Source: DASRSE01 sp035656655
GTDB lineage: Bacteria; Planctomycetota; Planctomycetia; Pirellulales; DASRSE01
DNA length: 33,234 nt
Assembly: GCA_035656655.1 (NCBI GenBank)
Contig: DASRSE010000221.1
Location: forward strand, 1-33,234
Direction: 5' to 3'
A program made the position numbers and the translations under genes. This document shows positions 20,820 through 28,246 of this stretch, piece by piece. Each line of letters opens with the position of its first letter. The first letter of the stretch is position 1. Below the pieces are notes generated by a model, which worked only from the letters and a program-made list of their open reading frames with translations, did no database searches and was not told the origin of the DNA.

Positions 20820-23623
20820 TCGCCTTAAACACCGCTGCTGCGTCTGCTGCCGGCTCCGCCGCGCCTTCCGCGCGCCCGTTGGTGGGGGGCGATTTTCGCT
20901 GCGTCGCTCGGAATGGGTTCGGCGATGGCAATAATTCTTACGCGTACTCGTCGGTCTGGTATCGCGATCATTTGTACGTCGGCTCGAACCGCCACATTCT
21001 GCCGCTGCTGATCTTGCGGCTTCCATTCGAGGCGAATTTCGACATCCCGCCTGTGCCGGCGCCGCGCGATTACACCGATCTTGACTTGCGCGGACAAATT
21101 TGGCGTTACAATCCGCGCTCCGACATTTGGGACCGGGTCTATCAAGCGCCGCTGGTGGCCGGCTATGAGGGGCGGCGCGTTCCGCAGGCGTTTGGATTTC
21201 GCGGGATGACGGTCTTTCAAGGCAAGAGCGACCCTTGCCCGTCGATTTATACGATGCCGTTTGTGGGCCGCAACGTGCTCGAGAGCGTGACGCTTCGCTC
21301 GACCGATGGCGAGCGGTTCGAGGCCTTGCCCGCGCCGAAGGTGAGCGGTCTGCCGACGGTGTTTGGATCGTTTCGGAGCATGATTTCGTTCAAGGGGCGA
21401 ATGTTTGTCGCCCCTTCTTCGAGCAAGCCAAGCGCCAAGGCCGAGCGGGTCGTGGACGGCAAAGAGGTCCACGTGACGCTCGCCAACACCTCGCGCGAGA
21501 CGGCCGTGTTGTGCACCGACGATCCGGCTTCGGGCGAATGGCAGCTCAGTTCGGCGCCGCTGTTTGGCGACCGGACGAACACCAATATCATGGACATGGC
21601 GGTCTGCGGCGACTATCTCTACACCGGCGCCACCAGCGCCCTGCACGGCTTTCAGTTGTGGCGTTCCAAAGCAGACGGTCCGCCGCCGCATCATTGGGAA
21701 AAAGTGATCGATCGCGGCGCCGATCGCGGCGCGTATAACCAGGTCGCTCTCTCGATGTCCGAGTTCCAAGGCGCGCTCTACGTCGGCACCTGCGTCCAAA
21801 ACGGCGGCTACGATCAGCTTTACAACATCGGCCCGGCGGCCAGCGAATTGCTGCGAGTCTGGCCCGACAATAGTTGGGACTTGATCGTCGGCGATCCGCG
21901 CATTTCGCGCCAAGGATTGAAAATCCCCACCAGCGGACTGCGGGCCGGCTTCAACAATCCGTTGGCCTGTTATTTCTGGCGGATGTGTGTCCACGAAGGG
22001 GGGCTTTACGTCGGCACGTGCGACCTCTCCTCGTTCGTGCCCTATTCCAAAATGAAAATCTGGCCGGAACATTTGAAGCGCATGCTCCAGCCGGAGCAGA
22101 TGAATCGCTACATGGAGGCGCTCGGCGGGTGCGAAATCTGGCGCACGACCGATGGCGACAACTGGAGCCCGGTCACGCGCAACGGCTTTGGCAATCGCTA
22201 CAACCTCGGCGTGCGAGCCATGGTCTCCACGCCACACGGCTTGTTCATCGGCACCGCCAATCCGTTCGGCGCGCAGGCGGCCGTCCGCACGGCCACGGGT
22301 TGGAAATACGAAGAGAATCCGCGCGGAGGGGTCGAGGTGTGGCTCGGCTCGACCGATCAGGCCACGCTTGCTCCGCTGACCCGCGGAGCGGGCTCGCTGG
22401 AGCGTCTCTTGCCTGACGATCGCGGTCGGCTCAATGGGCTTGGCTCGCCGCGAGTCAGCGCGCTGAAGCCGCCGCTGTCTTCGGCCGCGACGCGGACCGA
22501 GGCCGACCCGGAAATGGCTTCGCGCGCCGAGACCCCCTGGTATCGCAAGACGGCCGCTCAATATCGCTTGGAGCCAACTTTGAGCGCGGAGCCGGCGGCC
22601 GCTGATCCCGTCTTGCGGCTGGCGTCGAATCCGCGCGATCTGCTGGGACTGAACGAAGGCATCGAAGAAGTGGTCGATGAATATTTTGGCGGGCCGCTCC
22701 GCAACGTCGGCTATTGGGCCAGCCGCGAAGCGACCCCTTATCTCGCGTGCCGCCGGTTGCTAGAAGAATTAGTCGGGCTCCTGCCGACGGAAATTGCAAC
22801 CGGCGCGATTCGCCAAGTGCATGGCGTTTCCGCATCGCCGGCCGCGTTTTCCGCCGAATTGCAAACTCGGCTGCCTGCCGCGGAGGTCGTCAGCCATTCA
22901 TGGAGCGAGTTTGCTCAGGCTGCCAGCAACTCGTGCGATCTGGTCGTGGCGGTCGAACCGCCGTGCACCGACCGGGCGCGGACGCTGGCGGAATTGTCGC
23001 GGGTGGTGCGGCCAGGCGGATATCTCTTGCTCGCCGATGGCTTTGTCGAAATGGCAGATCGCGATTTGGACCCTCGCGACATTGCCGGCGGCCCTTTTCA
23101 AATCATCGGCTTCCAAATCACCGGCTCCCAAGCTGACAGAACCATTGCTCAGGGCAAAGTTGGCCACCACGAACGGGGCAATCAAGAACTGAGTAACCGT
23201 GAACTGGATAACCGTGAAATGGCCCATGGCCAATCGGACCGCGCGCCGGCCGACCCGACGGATCTGGGCGACGCCACGCCGCAGCATGGACGCATCCGCG
23301 GACACGATGCCCCTCCGCGGTTGACCCAGACAGAGGTGGCACGCGTCGCGACCGCTTCGGAATCAAAACAGCAGTTGGCACTGGTGCGCGACGCGCTGGC
23401 GCTGGCCGGGCTGGAGGCCGTCCACCTCGTCGATGTGACCGCGCAAACGTGGGCCGCCTATTTTCAACACTGCCGCAACTATTGGTTGGTGAAACTCTTG
23501 TTTCGGCAACTGGACCCCGACACGCATCGCGCGCTGCTGGCCTCGTTGCCGGGCGGCGCGGCGGGAATGCACGGATATTTTCTCCTGAGCGCTATCAAAC
23601 CCTTAGACGGAAACTCCCCATGA
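20816..23623 (+). CDS. Beta-propeller protein fused to a degenerate methyltransferase-like domain, 935 aa
   Basis: I chose ATG 20816 because it overlaps the previous stop as ATGA; the frame is open 111 nt further upstream, inside the hydrolase gene. Residues about 25-540 have repeated blades of the form 'F.G.LYVGT ... G.E.WRT.DG..W', for example YRDHLYVGSNRH, GFQLWRSKADG, FQGALYVGT, GGLYVGT, CEIWRTTDGDNWSPV and HGLFIGTANPFGAQ. This is typical of kelch/BNR-like propellers. Residues about 640-935 resemble the second half of a class I methyltransferase: VHGVSASPAAF, then SCDLVVAVEPP, then LSRVVRPGGYLLLADGF and a C-terminal FRQLDPDTHRALLASLP. The glycine-rich SAM loop expected just before VHGV is missing. 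A repeat-derived insert of about 80 residues interrupts this domain. There is no signal peptide. The function is unknown; scaffold or substrate gating is a guess. Confidence 0.7.
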   Translation: MIALNTAAASAAGSAAPSARPLVGGDFRCVARNGFGDGNNSYAYSSVWYRDHLYVGSNRHILPLLILRLPFEANFDIPPVPAPRDYTDLDLRGQIWRYNPRSDIWDRVYQAPLVAGYEGRRVPQAFGFRGMTVFQGKSDPCPSIYTMPFVGRNVLESVTLRSTDGERFEALPAPKVSGLPTVFGSFRSMISFKGRMFVAPSSSKPSAKAERVVDGKEVHVTLANTSRETAVLCTDDPASGEWQLSSAPLFGDRTNTNIMDMAVCGDYLYTGATSALHGFQLWRSKADGPPPHHWEKVIDRGADRGAYNQVALSMSEFQGALYVGTCVQNGGYDQLYNIGPAASELLRVWPDNSWDLIVGDPRISRQGLKIPTSGLRAGFNNPLACYFWRMCVHEGGLYVGTCDLSSFVPYSKMKIWPEHLKRMLQPEQMNRYMEALGGCEIWRTTDGDNWSPVTRNGFGNRYNLGVRAMVSTPHGLFIGTANPFGAQAAVRTATGWKYEENPRGGVEVWLGSTDQATLAPLTRGAGSLERLLPDDRGRLNGLGSPRVSALKPPLSSAATRTEADPEMASRAETPWYRKTAAQYRLEPTLSAEPAAADPVLRLASNPRDLLGLNEGIEEVVDEYFGGPLRNVGYWASREATPYLACRRLLEELVGLLPTEIATGAIRQVHGVSASPAAFSAELQTRLPAAEVVSHSWSEFAQAASNSCDLVVAVEPPCTDRARTLAELSRVVRPGGYLLLADGFVEMADRDLDPRDIAGGPFQIIGFQITGSQADRTIAQGKVGHHERGNQELSNRELDNREMAHGQSDRAPADPTDLGDATPQHGRIRGHDAPPRLTQTEVARVATASESKQQLALVRDALALAGLEAVHLVDVTAQTWAAYFQHCRNYWLVKLLFRQLDPDTHRALLASLPGGAAGMHGYFLLSAIKPLDGNSP
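23096..23140 (+). repeat. 15-bp degenerate tandem repeat (first block) in the propeller-methyltransferase gene
   Basis: TTTCAAATCATCGGC (23096-23110) is followed by TTCCAAATCACCGGC (23111-23125) and a diverged third copy. It is in frame and gives the pentapeptides FQIIG, FQITG and SQADR. It marks the start of an insert in the methyltransferase-like domain. Confidence 0.65.
23171..23230 (+). repeat. 15-bp degenerate tandem repeat (second block) in the propeller-methyltransferase gene
   Basis: Four 15-bp units run from 23171 to 23230. The central two, GAACTGAGTAACCGT and GAACTGGATAACCGT, differ at two bases; the outer two are more diverged. They encode ERGNQ, ELSNR, ELDNR and EMAHG-like pentapeptides, in phase with the block at 23096. 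Confidence 0.65.
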
Positions 23624-24516
23624 TTGAACTGTTGCCTGTCAACGTGACCTATGAGCCGTTCAGCCATCAACCCGAATATATCGAGGCGAACCGCGGGTTC
23701 ATCGCGCGTCAGCCGCTGGGCCATGTCGGCCGGTTTCTTGATCTGGCGTGCGGCACCGGCACGGTCAGCCAGTTGCTCTTGGAGCAATCTCCGCAGGCGC
23801 ACTTGAACGGCGTCGATCTCGATCCCGTCCAGATCCAACTCAGCGCGGAGCGGTTCCTCAAGTTGGGCTACGAAGTGCGATTTGGATCCGAGACGACCGA
23901 CGAATACGTCAACGGCAAGCCCGTGTTGGTGTTTGGGGAAGGATCGGCCGGCGAGCTCCCGTTTGCCGACGAGACGTTTGACTGTATCACGATCGCCAAC
24001 GCGATTCACCTGATCGAGGACAAACCGCAGTTGCTGGCTTCGGCGGCGCGGCTGCTGAAGCCGGGAGGGGTGTTCGGCTTCAACTCGGCCTTTTATTCCG
24101 GCTCGATCCCTGCCGGTACGGATCGCTTCTACTTGGATTGGATCCGCAAAGCGACTCAGCATATTGAAGCCAAAAACGTCGCCCTCAAGGCGCAAGGTAA
24201 GCCGACGATCCAGCGCGTGCGCGGGACCACGCGGCGCGCATTCACAAATCGCTGGTACAGCCCGCGAGAATGGTCCGACATGCTCGCCGCGGCCGGCCTG
24301 TCCACCATCGTTTCCTTGGAAACGCGCGTCGAGCTGAGCGAACAGTCGTTTAGCTACGTCGGCGCGTATGGTGGTCTGGCGGAAGTCTTGCTCAGCGGCT
24401 TTCCCGTCGCTGAGGCGTCGGAGGGATTGCAGGCCGCCGCCGTCCCAGCGATGCGGGCGGCCGGATTTACGGTCGCCCCGCGAAACTTTCTCGATGTCTG
24501 GGCGAAAAAAGCATGA
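23620..24516 (+). CDS. Class I SAM-dependent methyltransferase, 298 aa
   Basis: It starts at ATG 23620, overlapping the previous stop as ATGA. SAM-binding motifs are complete: motif I FLDLACGTGTVSQLL (about 38-52), the acidic end of strand 2 in LNGVDLDP, FADETFDCITIANAIHLI, and motif RLLKPGGVFGFNSAF. The fold matches UbiE/Methyltransf_11-like enzymes acting on small molecules, with an insertion (SETTDEYVNGKPVLVFGEGS) before the GELPFADETFD strand. It would transfer a methyl group from SAM to O, N or C of the cluster product. It directly follows a gene whose methyltransferase-like domain lacks motif I, so the two could form a catalytic/non-catalytic pair. Confidence 0.87.
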   Translation: MIELLPVNVTYEPFSHQPEYIEANRGFIARQPLGHVGRFLDLACGTGTVSQLLLEQSPQAHLNGVDLDPVQIQLSAERFLKLGYEVRFGSETTDEYVNGKPVLVFGEGSAGELPFADETFDCITIANAIHLIEDKPQLLASAARLLKPGGVFGFNSAFYSGSIPAGTDRFYLDWIRKATQHIEAKNVALKAQGKPTIQRVRGTTRRAFTNRWYSPREWSDMLAAAGLSTIVSLETRVELSEQSFSYVGAYGGLAEVLLSGFPVAEASEGLQAAAVPAMRAAGFTVAPRNFLDVWAKKA

Positions 24517-25295
24517 CCGACCTTGTCTCTTTGCCGCTCGATTGGCGACTGCCCGCGAACTTGCGCGATCAGGTGGCGCTCGTCGTCGGCGGTTCCAGCG
24601 GAATTGGCTTGGCGATCGCGCGCGAACTGGCGCGGTGCGGCTGCCGGGTGGCGATTGCCAGCCGCACGGCGGCGAACGGCGCGAACGCCGCGGGCGACTC
24701 CGCTGCGGGCGCGCTGGCGGCTTTTGCTTGCGACATTCGCAGCGGCGCCGAAGTGGCCTCGTTGTTTGAACGGGTCGTTGCGCAGTTTGGAACGATCGAT
24801 CTGGTCATACATAGCGCGGGAATCGGCCGCGGCAGCGAGTCCCGTGGCCTGCCGCAGCCGGTTGCGCGGCTGAGTGAAGCGGAGTGGCAAGCGATGATGG
24901 ACACCAATTTGCGCGGCGCGTTTTTTGTTGCCCGCGCCGCCGGCAAGCTGATGCGGCGGCTCGGTCGCGGTCAGATCCTGAATATTTCGTCGGCGCGCGG
25001 CGCGCGGCGCGGGCTGCCGCTGGCGGCGCCCTATTGCGCGGCGAAGATGGCGGTCCTGACGATGTTCCAATCGCTCGCGGAAGAACTGCAACCGTTCGGC
25101 GTCCGCGTCTGGTCGTTGTTGCCGGATGCGGTCGCGACCAGCCTCATCGCGAATACCTCGCTAGCTCGCCGCGGGTCGCTCAGCGCGGCCGGCTTGGCCT
25201 CCGTCGTGGTCTATTTCCTCGGCCTCGCGTGGGATGCCCAGGTGCTGGATCCGGTCGTGGAACCTTTTGAATATCTGGCGGGAGGAGTCGCGTGA
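24513..25295 (+). CDS. Short-chain dehydrogenase/reductase (first of two), 260 aa
   Basis: It starts at ATG 24513 with a 4-bp overlap with the methyltransferase. It is a classical SDR: cofactor loop VVGGSSGIG (about 24-32), HSAGIG in place of NNAG, Asn in DTNLRGAFF, catalytic Ser in ISSARG, and Tyr174/Lys178 in PYCAAK. Arg in IASRTAANG at the end of strand 2 favours NADP(H). The length is normal. It probably interconverts a ketone and a hydroxyl on the acyl chain or its head group, as FabG-type enzymes do. It pairs with the next SDR gene through a GTGA overlap. Confidence 0.88.
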   Translation: MTDLVSLPLDWRLPANLRDQVALVVGGSSGIGLAIARELARCGCRVAIASRTAANGANAAGDSAAGALAAFACDIRSGAEVASLFERVVAQFGTIDLVIHSAGIGRGSESRGLPQPVARLSEAEWQAMMDTNLRGAFFVARAAGKLMRRLGRGQILNISSARGARRGLPLAAPYCAAKMAVLTMFQSLAEELQPFGVRVWSLLPDAVATSLIANTSLARRGSLSAAGLASVVVYFLGLAWDAQVLDPVVEPFEYLAGGVA

Positions 25296-26113
25296 CCGAA
25301 GGATTGCACCATAAGAGCGTGGTCATCACCGGGGGCGGCAGCGGCATCGGGTTGGCGACCGCGCGCCGCCTAGTGACGCTCGGCGCGCGCGTGCTGATCG
25401 CCGATTTGCGGGCTGAAACCATAGATCGGGCGCTCGCGGAGTTATCTGCTCTGGGCGCGGAACCCAGCGGCAGCGCGGCCCACGGACAAACTTGCGACGT
25501 GCGCTTGGCCGCTGATTGCGACCGGCTCATCGCCGCCGCCGGCGAGCGGTTTGGCGCGCTCGACGCGGTGGTCCATTGCGCCGGAATCTTGCGCGCCGCC
25601 GGCAGCCGTCCGCGGCCGCTCCATGAAATGGAAGATCACGAGTTTGCGGCGGTGGTCGATACGAACTTGAAAGGAACCTTTTTATTAAACCGCGCGGCGC
25701 TGCGTCTCATGGTCGCGCAGCGCAACGGCCAGATTATCAATGTGGCTTCGACCAGCGGGCGCAAGGGACGGCCGCTCGACTCCGTGTATAGCGCCTCAAA
25801 AGCGGGGGTGATTGCGCTGTCGGAATCGGTGGCCGAAGAGGTCCGCCCCTTCGGCGTGCGCGTGCAAGTGATCTTGCCGGACGCCGTTGACACGCCGCTC
25901 TGGGAGCAAAACGGGGCCATCAAAACGGCCCCGCCGCAAGCGCTGCCTGCGGAGCGGGTAGCGGAGTTGATCGCGTTTTGTTTGGCTCTCCCACCGGATA
26001 CAATCTGTGAAAACCTGGTGATCGCGCCGTTTCGCACGCGCGTCTCGAAACGCGCCGCGCCGGCCGCGGAAAACCAGCGGGGCTCCCCTCCGACCGCAGG
26101 AGAAGGACGATGA
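25292..26113 (+). CDS. Short-chain dehydrogenase/reductase (second of two), 273 aa
   Basis: It starts at GTG 25292, overlapping the previous stop (GTGA). SDR motifs are intact: TGGGSGIG (13-20), VHCAGIL, DTNLKGTFLLNRAA, catalytic Ser in INVASTSG, and Tyr166/Lys170 in VYSASK. Asp in LIADLRAE at the end of strand 2 favours NAD(H), in contrast to the first SDR. This suggests one works as a reductase and the other as a dehydrogenase, for example to epimerise or shift an oxygenated carbon. The last 25 residues are a low-complexity tail rich in Ala, Arg and Pro. The substrate is inferred from context only. Confidence 0.87.
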   Translation: MTEGLHHKSVVITGGGSGIGLATARRLVTLGARVLIADLRAETIDRALAELSALGAEPSGSAAHGQTCDVRLAADCDRLIAAAGERFGALDAVVHCAGILRAAGSRPRPLHEMEDHEFAAVVDTNLKGTFLLNRAALRLMVAQRNGQIINVASTSGRKGRPLDSVYSASKAGVIALSESVAEEVRPFGVRVQVILPDAVDTPLWEQNGAIKTAPPQALPAERVAELIAFCLALPPDTICENLVIAPFRTRVSKRAAPAAENQRGSPPTAGEGR

Positions 26114-27078
26114 AAATGATCTATGGAATTGGCGCGGTGGTGGTTTTGGTCGTGGTGGCGATAGCGGTTTTCTTGCCAACTCGCAATGCGTCGGCCGATC
26201 CCAATAGCCGCGATCCGAAGTTTGAATTGGTCCACGACAAGCTCACGCGTACGTACGAACTCCATTTGCCGCCGAGTTACGACGGCAAGACGCCGCTGCC
26301 GGTCGTCTTGAATTTGCACGGTGGCGGCGGCAACGCGACGGCCCATCGCAGACAGACCCAAATGGACGTGGCCGCCGACAAATACGGTTTCATTGTGGTT
26401 TATCCCGAGGGGACCGCCTTCCTAGGCCGGATGTACACCTGGAATGCGGGCTCTTGTTGCGGTTATGCCGTCAATCACAAGATCGACGACGTCGGCTTCA
26501 TCAGCAAAGTGATCGACGACGTGAAGAGCCGCTATGCGATTGACGAGACGCGCGTCTATGCGACCGGCATGAGCAACGGAGCGATGCTGGCGTATCGCTT
26601 GGCGTGTGAACTGTCGAACCGGATCACGGCGATTTGTGCCGTGTCGGGCGAGATGGGCGGCGATTTTGGCAAACCGCAACGGCCCGTCCCGATCCTGCAT
26701 ATTCATGGCTTGAAAGATCAAAACGCGGCCTTCAACGGCGGCATTGGCGCTAATGCAATTTCCAAAATCGAGCATCGGCCGGTGCGCGACGTGATCAAGT
26801 GGTGGTGCGCCGTCGATCACTGCGACGACAAGCCGACGAAGGTCGAAAAAACCGCCGACTATATCCACGAAATCTACACGCCGCGGGCTGGCGAAGACGG
26901 AGCCCCGATCGAACTCTATATGCTCTTGGAAGGAGGCCATACCTGGCCCGGCGGCGTCGATGTGACTCCCAAGCTCGGGACGGGAAAGCTCATTGCCACG
27001 TTTGACGCCGACGCGACCATGTGGGAATTCTTCAAGAAGTTTTCGCTTCCGAAACATGCTGCGCCGGAGAAGAAATGA
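26110..27078 (+). CDS. CE1/PHB-depolymerase-like esterase (LpqC-type) with N-terminal membrane anchor, 322 aa
   Basis: ATG 26110 overlaps the previous stop as ATGA. Residues 5-22 (YGIGAVVVLVVVAIAVFL) form one hydrophobic helix, a signal anchor or uncleaved signal, placing the enzyme outside the inner membrane. The catalytic domain shows the family pattern: NLHGGGGNA (about 68-76), VVYPEGT, WNAGSCCG with paired Cys, nucleophile GMSNGA (Ser155), HIHGLKDQN (Asp203) and EGGHTWPGG (His277). The family includes poly(3-hydroxybutyrate) depolymerases, feruloyl and acetyl-xylan esterases. In this operon it is the only exported enzyme and could hydrolyse or mature an ester-linked product outside the cytosol. 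Confidence 0.85.
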   Translation: MKMIYGIGAVVVLVVVAIAVFLPTRNASADPNSRDPKFELVHDKLTRTYELHLPPSYDGKTPLPVVLNLHGGGGNATAHRRQTQMDVAADKYGFIVVYPEGTAFLGRMYTWNAGSCCGYAVNHKIDDVGFISKVIDDVKSRYAIDETRVYATGMSNGAMLAYRLACELSNRITAICAVSGEMGGDFGKPQRPVPILHIHGLKDQNAAFNGGIGANAISKIEHRPVRDVIKWWCAVDHCDDKPTKVEKTADYIHEIYTPRAGEDGAPIELYMLLEGGHTWPGGVDVTPKLGTGKLIATFDADATMWEFFKKFSLPKHAAPEKK

Positions 27079-27135
27079 GCGGCGCGGCGGCAGCGCGCAC
27101 AGAGGTTTTAACCCTTGTTTGAAACCGTCCGTTTT

Positions 27136-27156
27136 CAGCGAGCAAAAGAATCGCTG
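27136..27156. repeat. 6-bp inverted repeat between the esterase and dioxygenase genes
   Basis: CAGCGA (27136-27141) and TCGCTG (27151-27156) flank a 9-nt A-rich loop. It lies in the 157-bp gap before the dioxygenase gene, the largest gap inside the cluster. No T-run follows. No clear promoter boxes were found in this gap. Confidence 0.35.
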
Positions 27157-27235
27157 GCCGTTGCGGACGATCGAGAATCACAAACGTGTCTGTTCCCTTG
27201 ACGATTTTACGACGCCTGTCTGGAAAGGAAATACG

Positions 27236-28180
27236 ATGCAGTTAGCGACCGAGAAGTTGCCTGTGCACACCGAGCCCGTGAGCGCCGATTTTGGCCTGAC
27301 GATTCGCAATCGCGGCGGCGCGAGCCCGTTCGATTTGCCGCGCGAGAAAATGCAGGAGGCCTTTCGCACCCAAGGGGTCGTCTTTTTTCAAGGGTTCCAG
27401 CTAGCGATGGCGGAATTCGAGCGGTTCAGCAATTTGTACTGCACCGACTGGATGACCTATCAAGGGGGCGCGCATGAGCGACAAGTCCTAAATCCGAGCA
27501 GCGATCAGACCGTCTATTCGGTGAATTTTTACCTCGGGCAAAAAGAGCAACTCAAATTCGAGTTGCCGCTGCATTGCGATATGTCGTATCTCAAAATCAG
27601 CCCGGTCGCGCTGTTCTTCTTTTGCGTGCGGCCGTCGGCCACGCGCGGCGAAACAATGCTCTGCGACGGCGCGGCCGTGTACCAGCAATTGCAACCATCG
27701 ACCCGCGCCAAGTTGCACGCGCAGCGGATCAACTACATTCGCAAGTATCCCGACGGCAATTGGCAAGTCCGATTCGGCACGAGCGATCTCGACGAGGTCC
27801 GCGCTTTCTGCCGCCAGAACGAATTGGAATTGCGCGTCGACGAGCAGTCTGGCACGTTGACGACGGAGTATAAGGTTTCGGCGGTTCCGCTCAGCCACTG
27901 GGGTCAAACGCCCGTGTTCCGCAACAGCATCTTGCCGGTTGTGTGGCAAGAAGAAGCGGGCAAGGACAATAGCCTGGTTCGCTTTGAGGATGGATCTCCC
28001 TTGCCGCCGGACGTGATTCAAGACATCAAGGCGACGACCGCGCGCCTGGTGCAACTCATTCCGATGCAGACGGGCGATTTTATGTTTGTGGACAACACTC
28101 GCCTCCTGCACGGCCGCAAAGGCTTCGACGATCCGCAGCGCGAAGTGGCGATTCGGATGGCCGGCAGCCTTGACTTCTAG
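27236..28180 (+). CDS. TauD/TfdA-family Fe(II)/2-oxoglutarate dioxygenase, 314 aa
   Basis: I chose ATG 27236 because a good ribosome site (GGAAAGGAA) precedes it and family sequence begins soon after; the frame is open upstream but overlaps the esterase gene. The metal triad is visible: His113 and Asp115 in LPLHCDMSY, and His292 in LLHGRKGF. The Arg in EVAIRM, about 18 residues later, would bind 2-oxoglutarate. The N-terminal GVVFFQGF and late MFVDNTRLLHG strands also fit the family, as does the length. These enzymes hydroxylate, desaturate or halogenate small molecules using O2 and 2-oxoglutarate. It would be the main oxygen-dependent tailoring step of the pathway. Confidence 0.87.
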   Translation: MQLATEKLPVHTEPVSADFGLTIRNRGGASPFDLPREKMQEAFRTQGVVFFQGFQLAMAEFERFSNLYCTDWMTYQGGAHERQVLNPSSDQTVYSVNFYLGQKEQLKFELPLHCDMSYLKISPVALFFFCVRPSATRGETMLCDGAAVYQQLQPSTRAKLHAQRINYIRKYPDGNWQVRFGTSDLDEVRAFCRQNELELRVDEQSGTLTTEYKVSAVPLSHWGQTPVFRNSILPVVWQEEAGKDNSLVRFEDGSPLPPDVIQDIKATTARLVQLIPMQTGDFMFVDNTRLLHGRKGFDDPQREVAIRMAGSLDF

Positions 28181-28205
28181 GCCGCGGCCGATGCCGCGCC
28201 GCGGC
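28181..28205. repeat. GC-only hairpin directly after the dioxygenase stop
   Basis: GCCGCGG (28181-28187) and CCGCGGC (28199-28205) pair perfectly around an 11-nt loop, starting at the first base after TAG. No T-run follows, so it is not a standard intrinsic terminator, but it could slow transcription or protect the upstream mRNA end. Confidence 0.45.
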
Positions 28206-28246
28206 GAGCTGACGACTTCGACAGTGTTCCTCCAATCGGACTTTTC

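Noticed and set aside
20825..22561. Open frame of 578 codons on the minus strand opposite the propeller gene
   Set aside because: Its composition (Arg, His, Ala-rich) is that of a shadow frame; the plus-strand frame has clear repeated blade motifs.
26993..27235. Upstream extension of the dioxygenase frame into the esterase gene
   Set aside because: The extension is Arg-rich and not family-like; ATG 27236 has a good ribosome site and gives a normal TauD length.
28181..28205. Intrinsic terminator after the dioxygenase gene
   Set aside because: The hairpin is strong, but no T-run follows and the next gene starts 42 bp later on the same strand.
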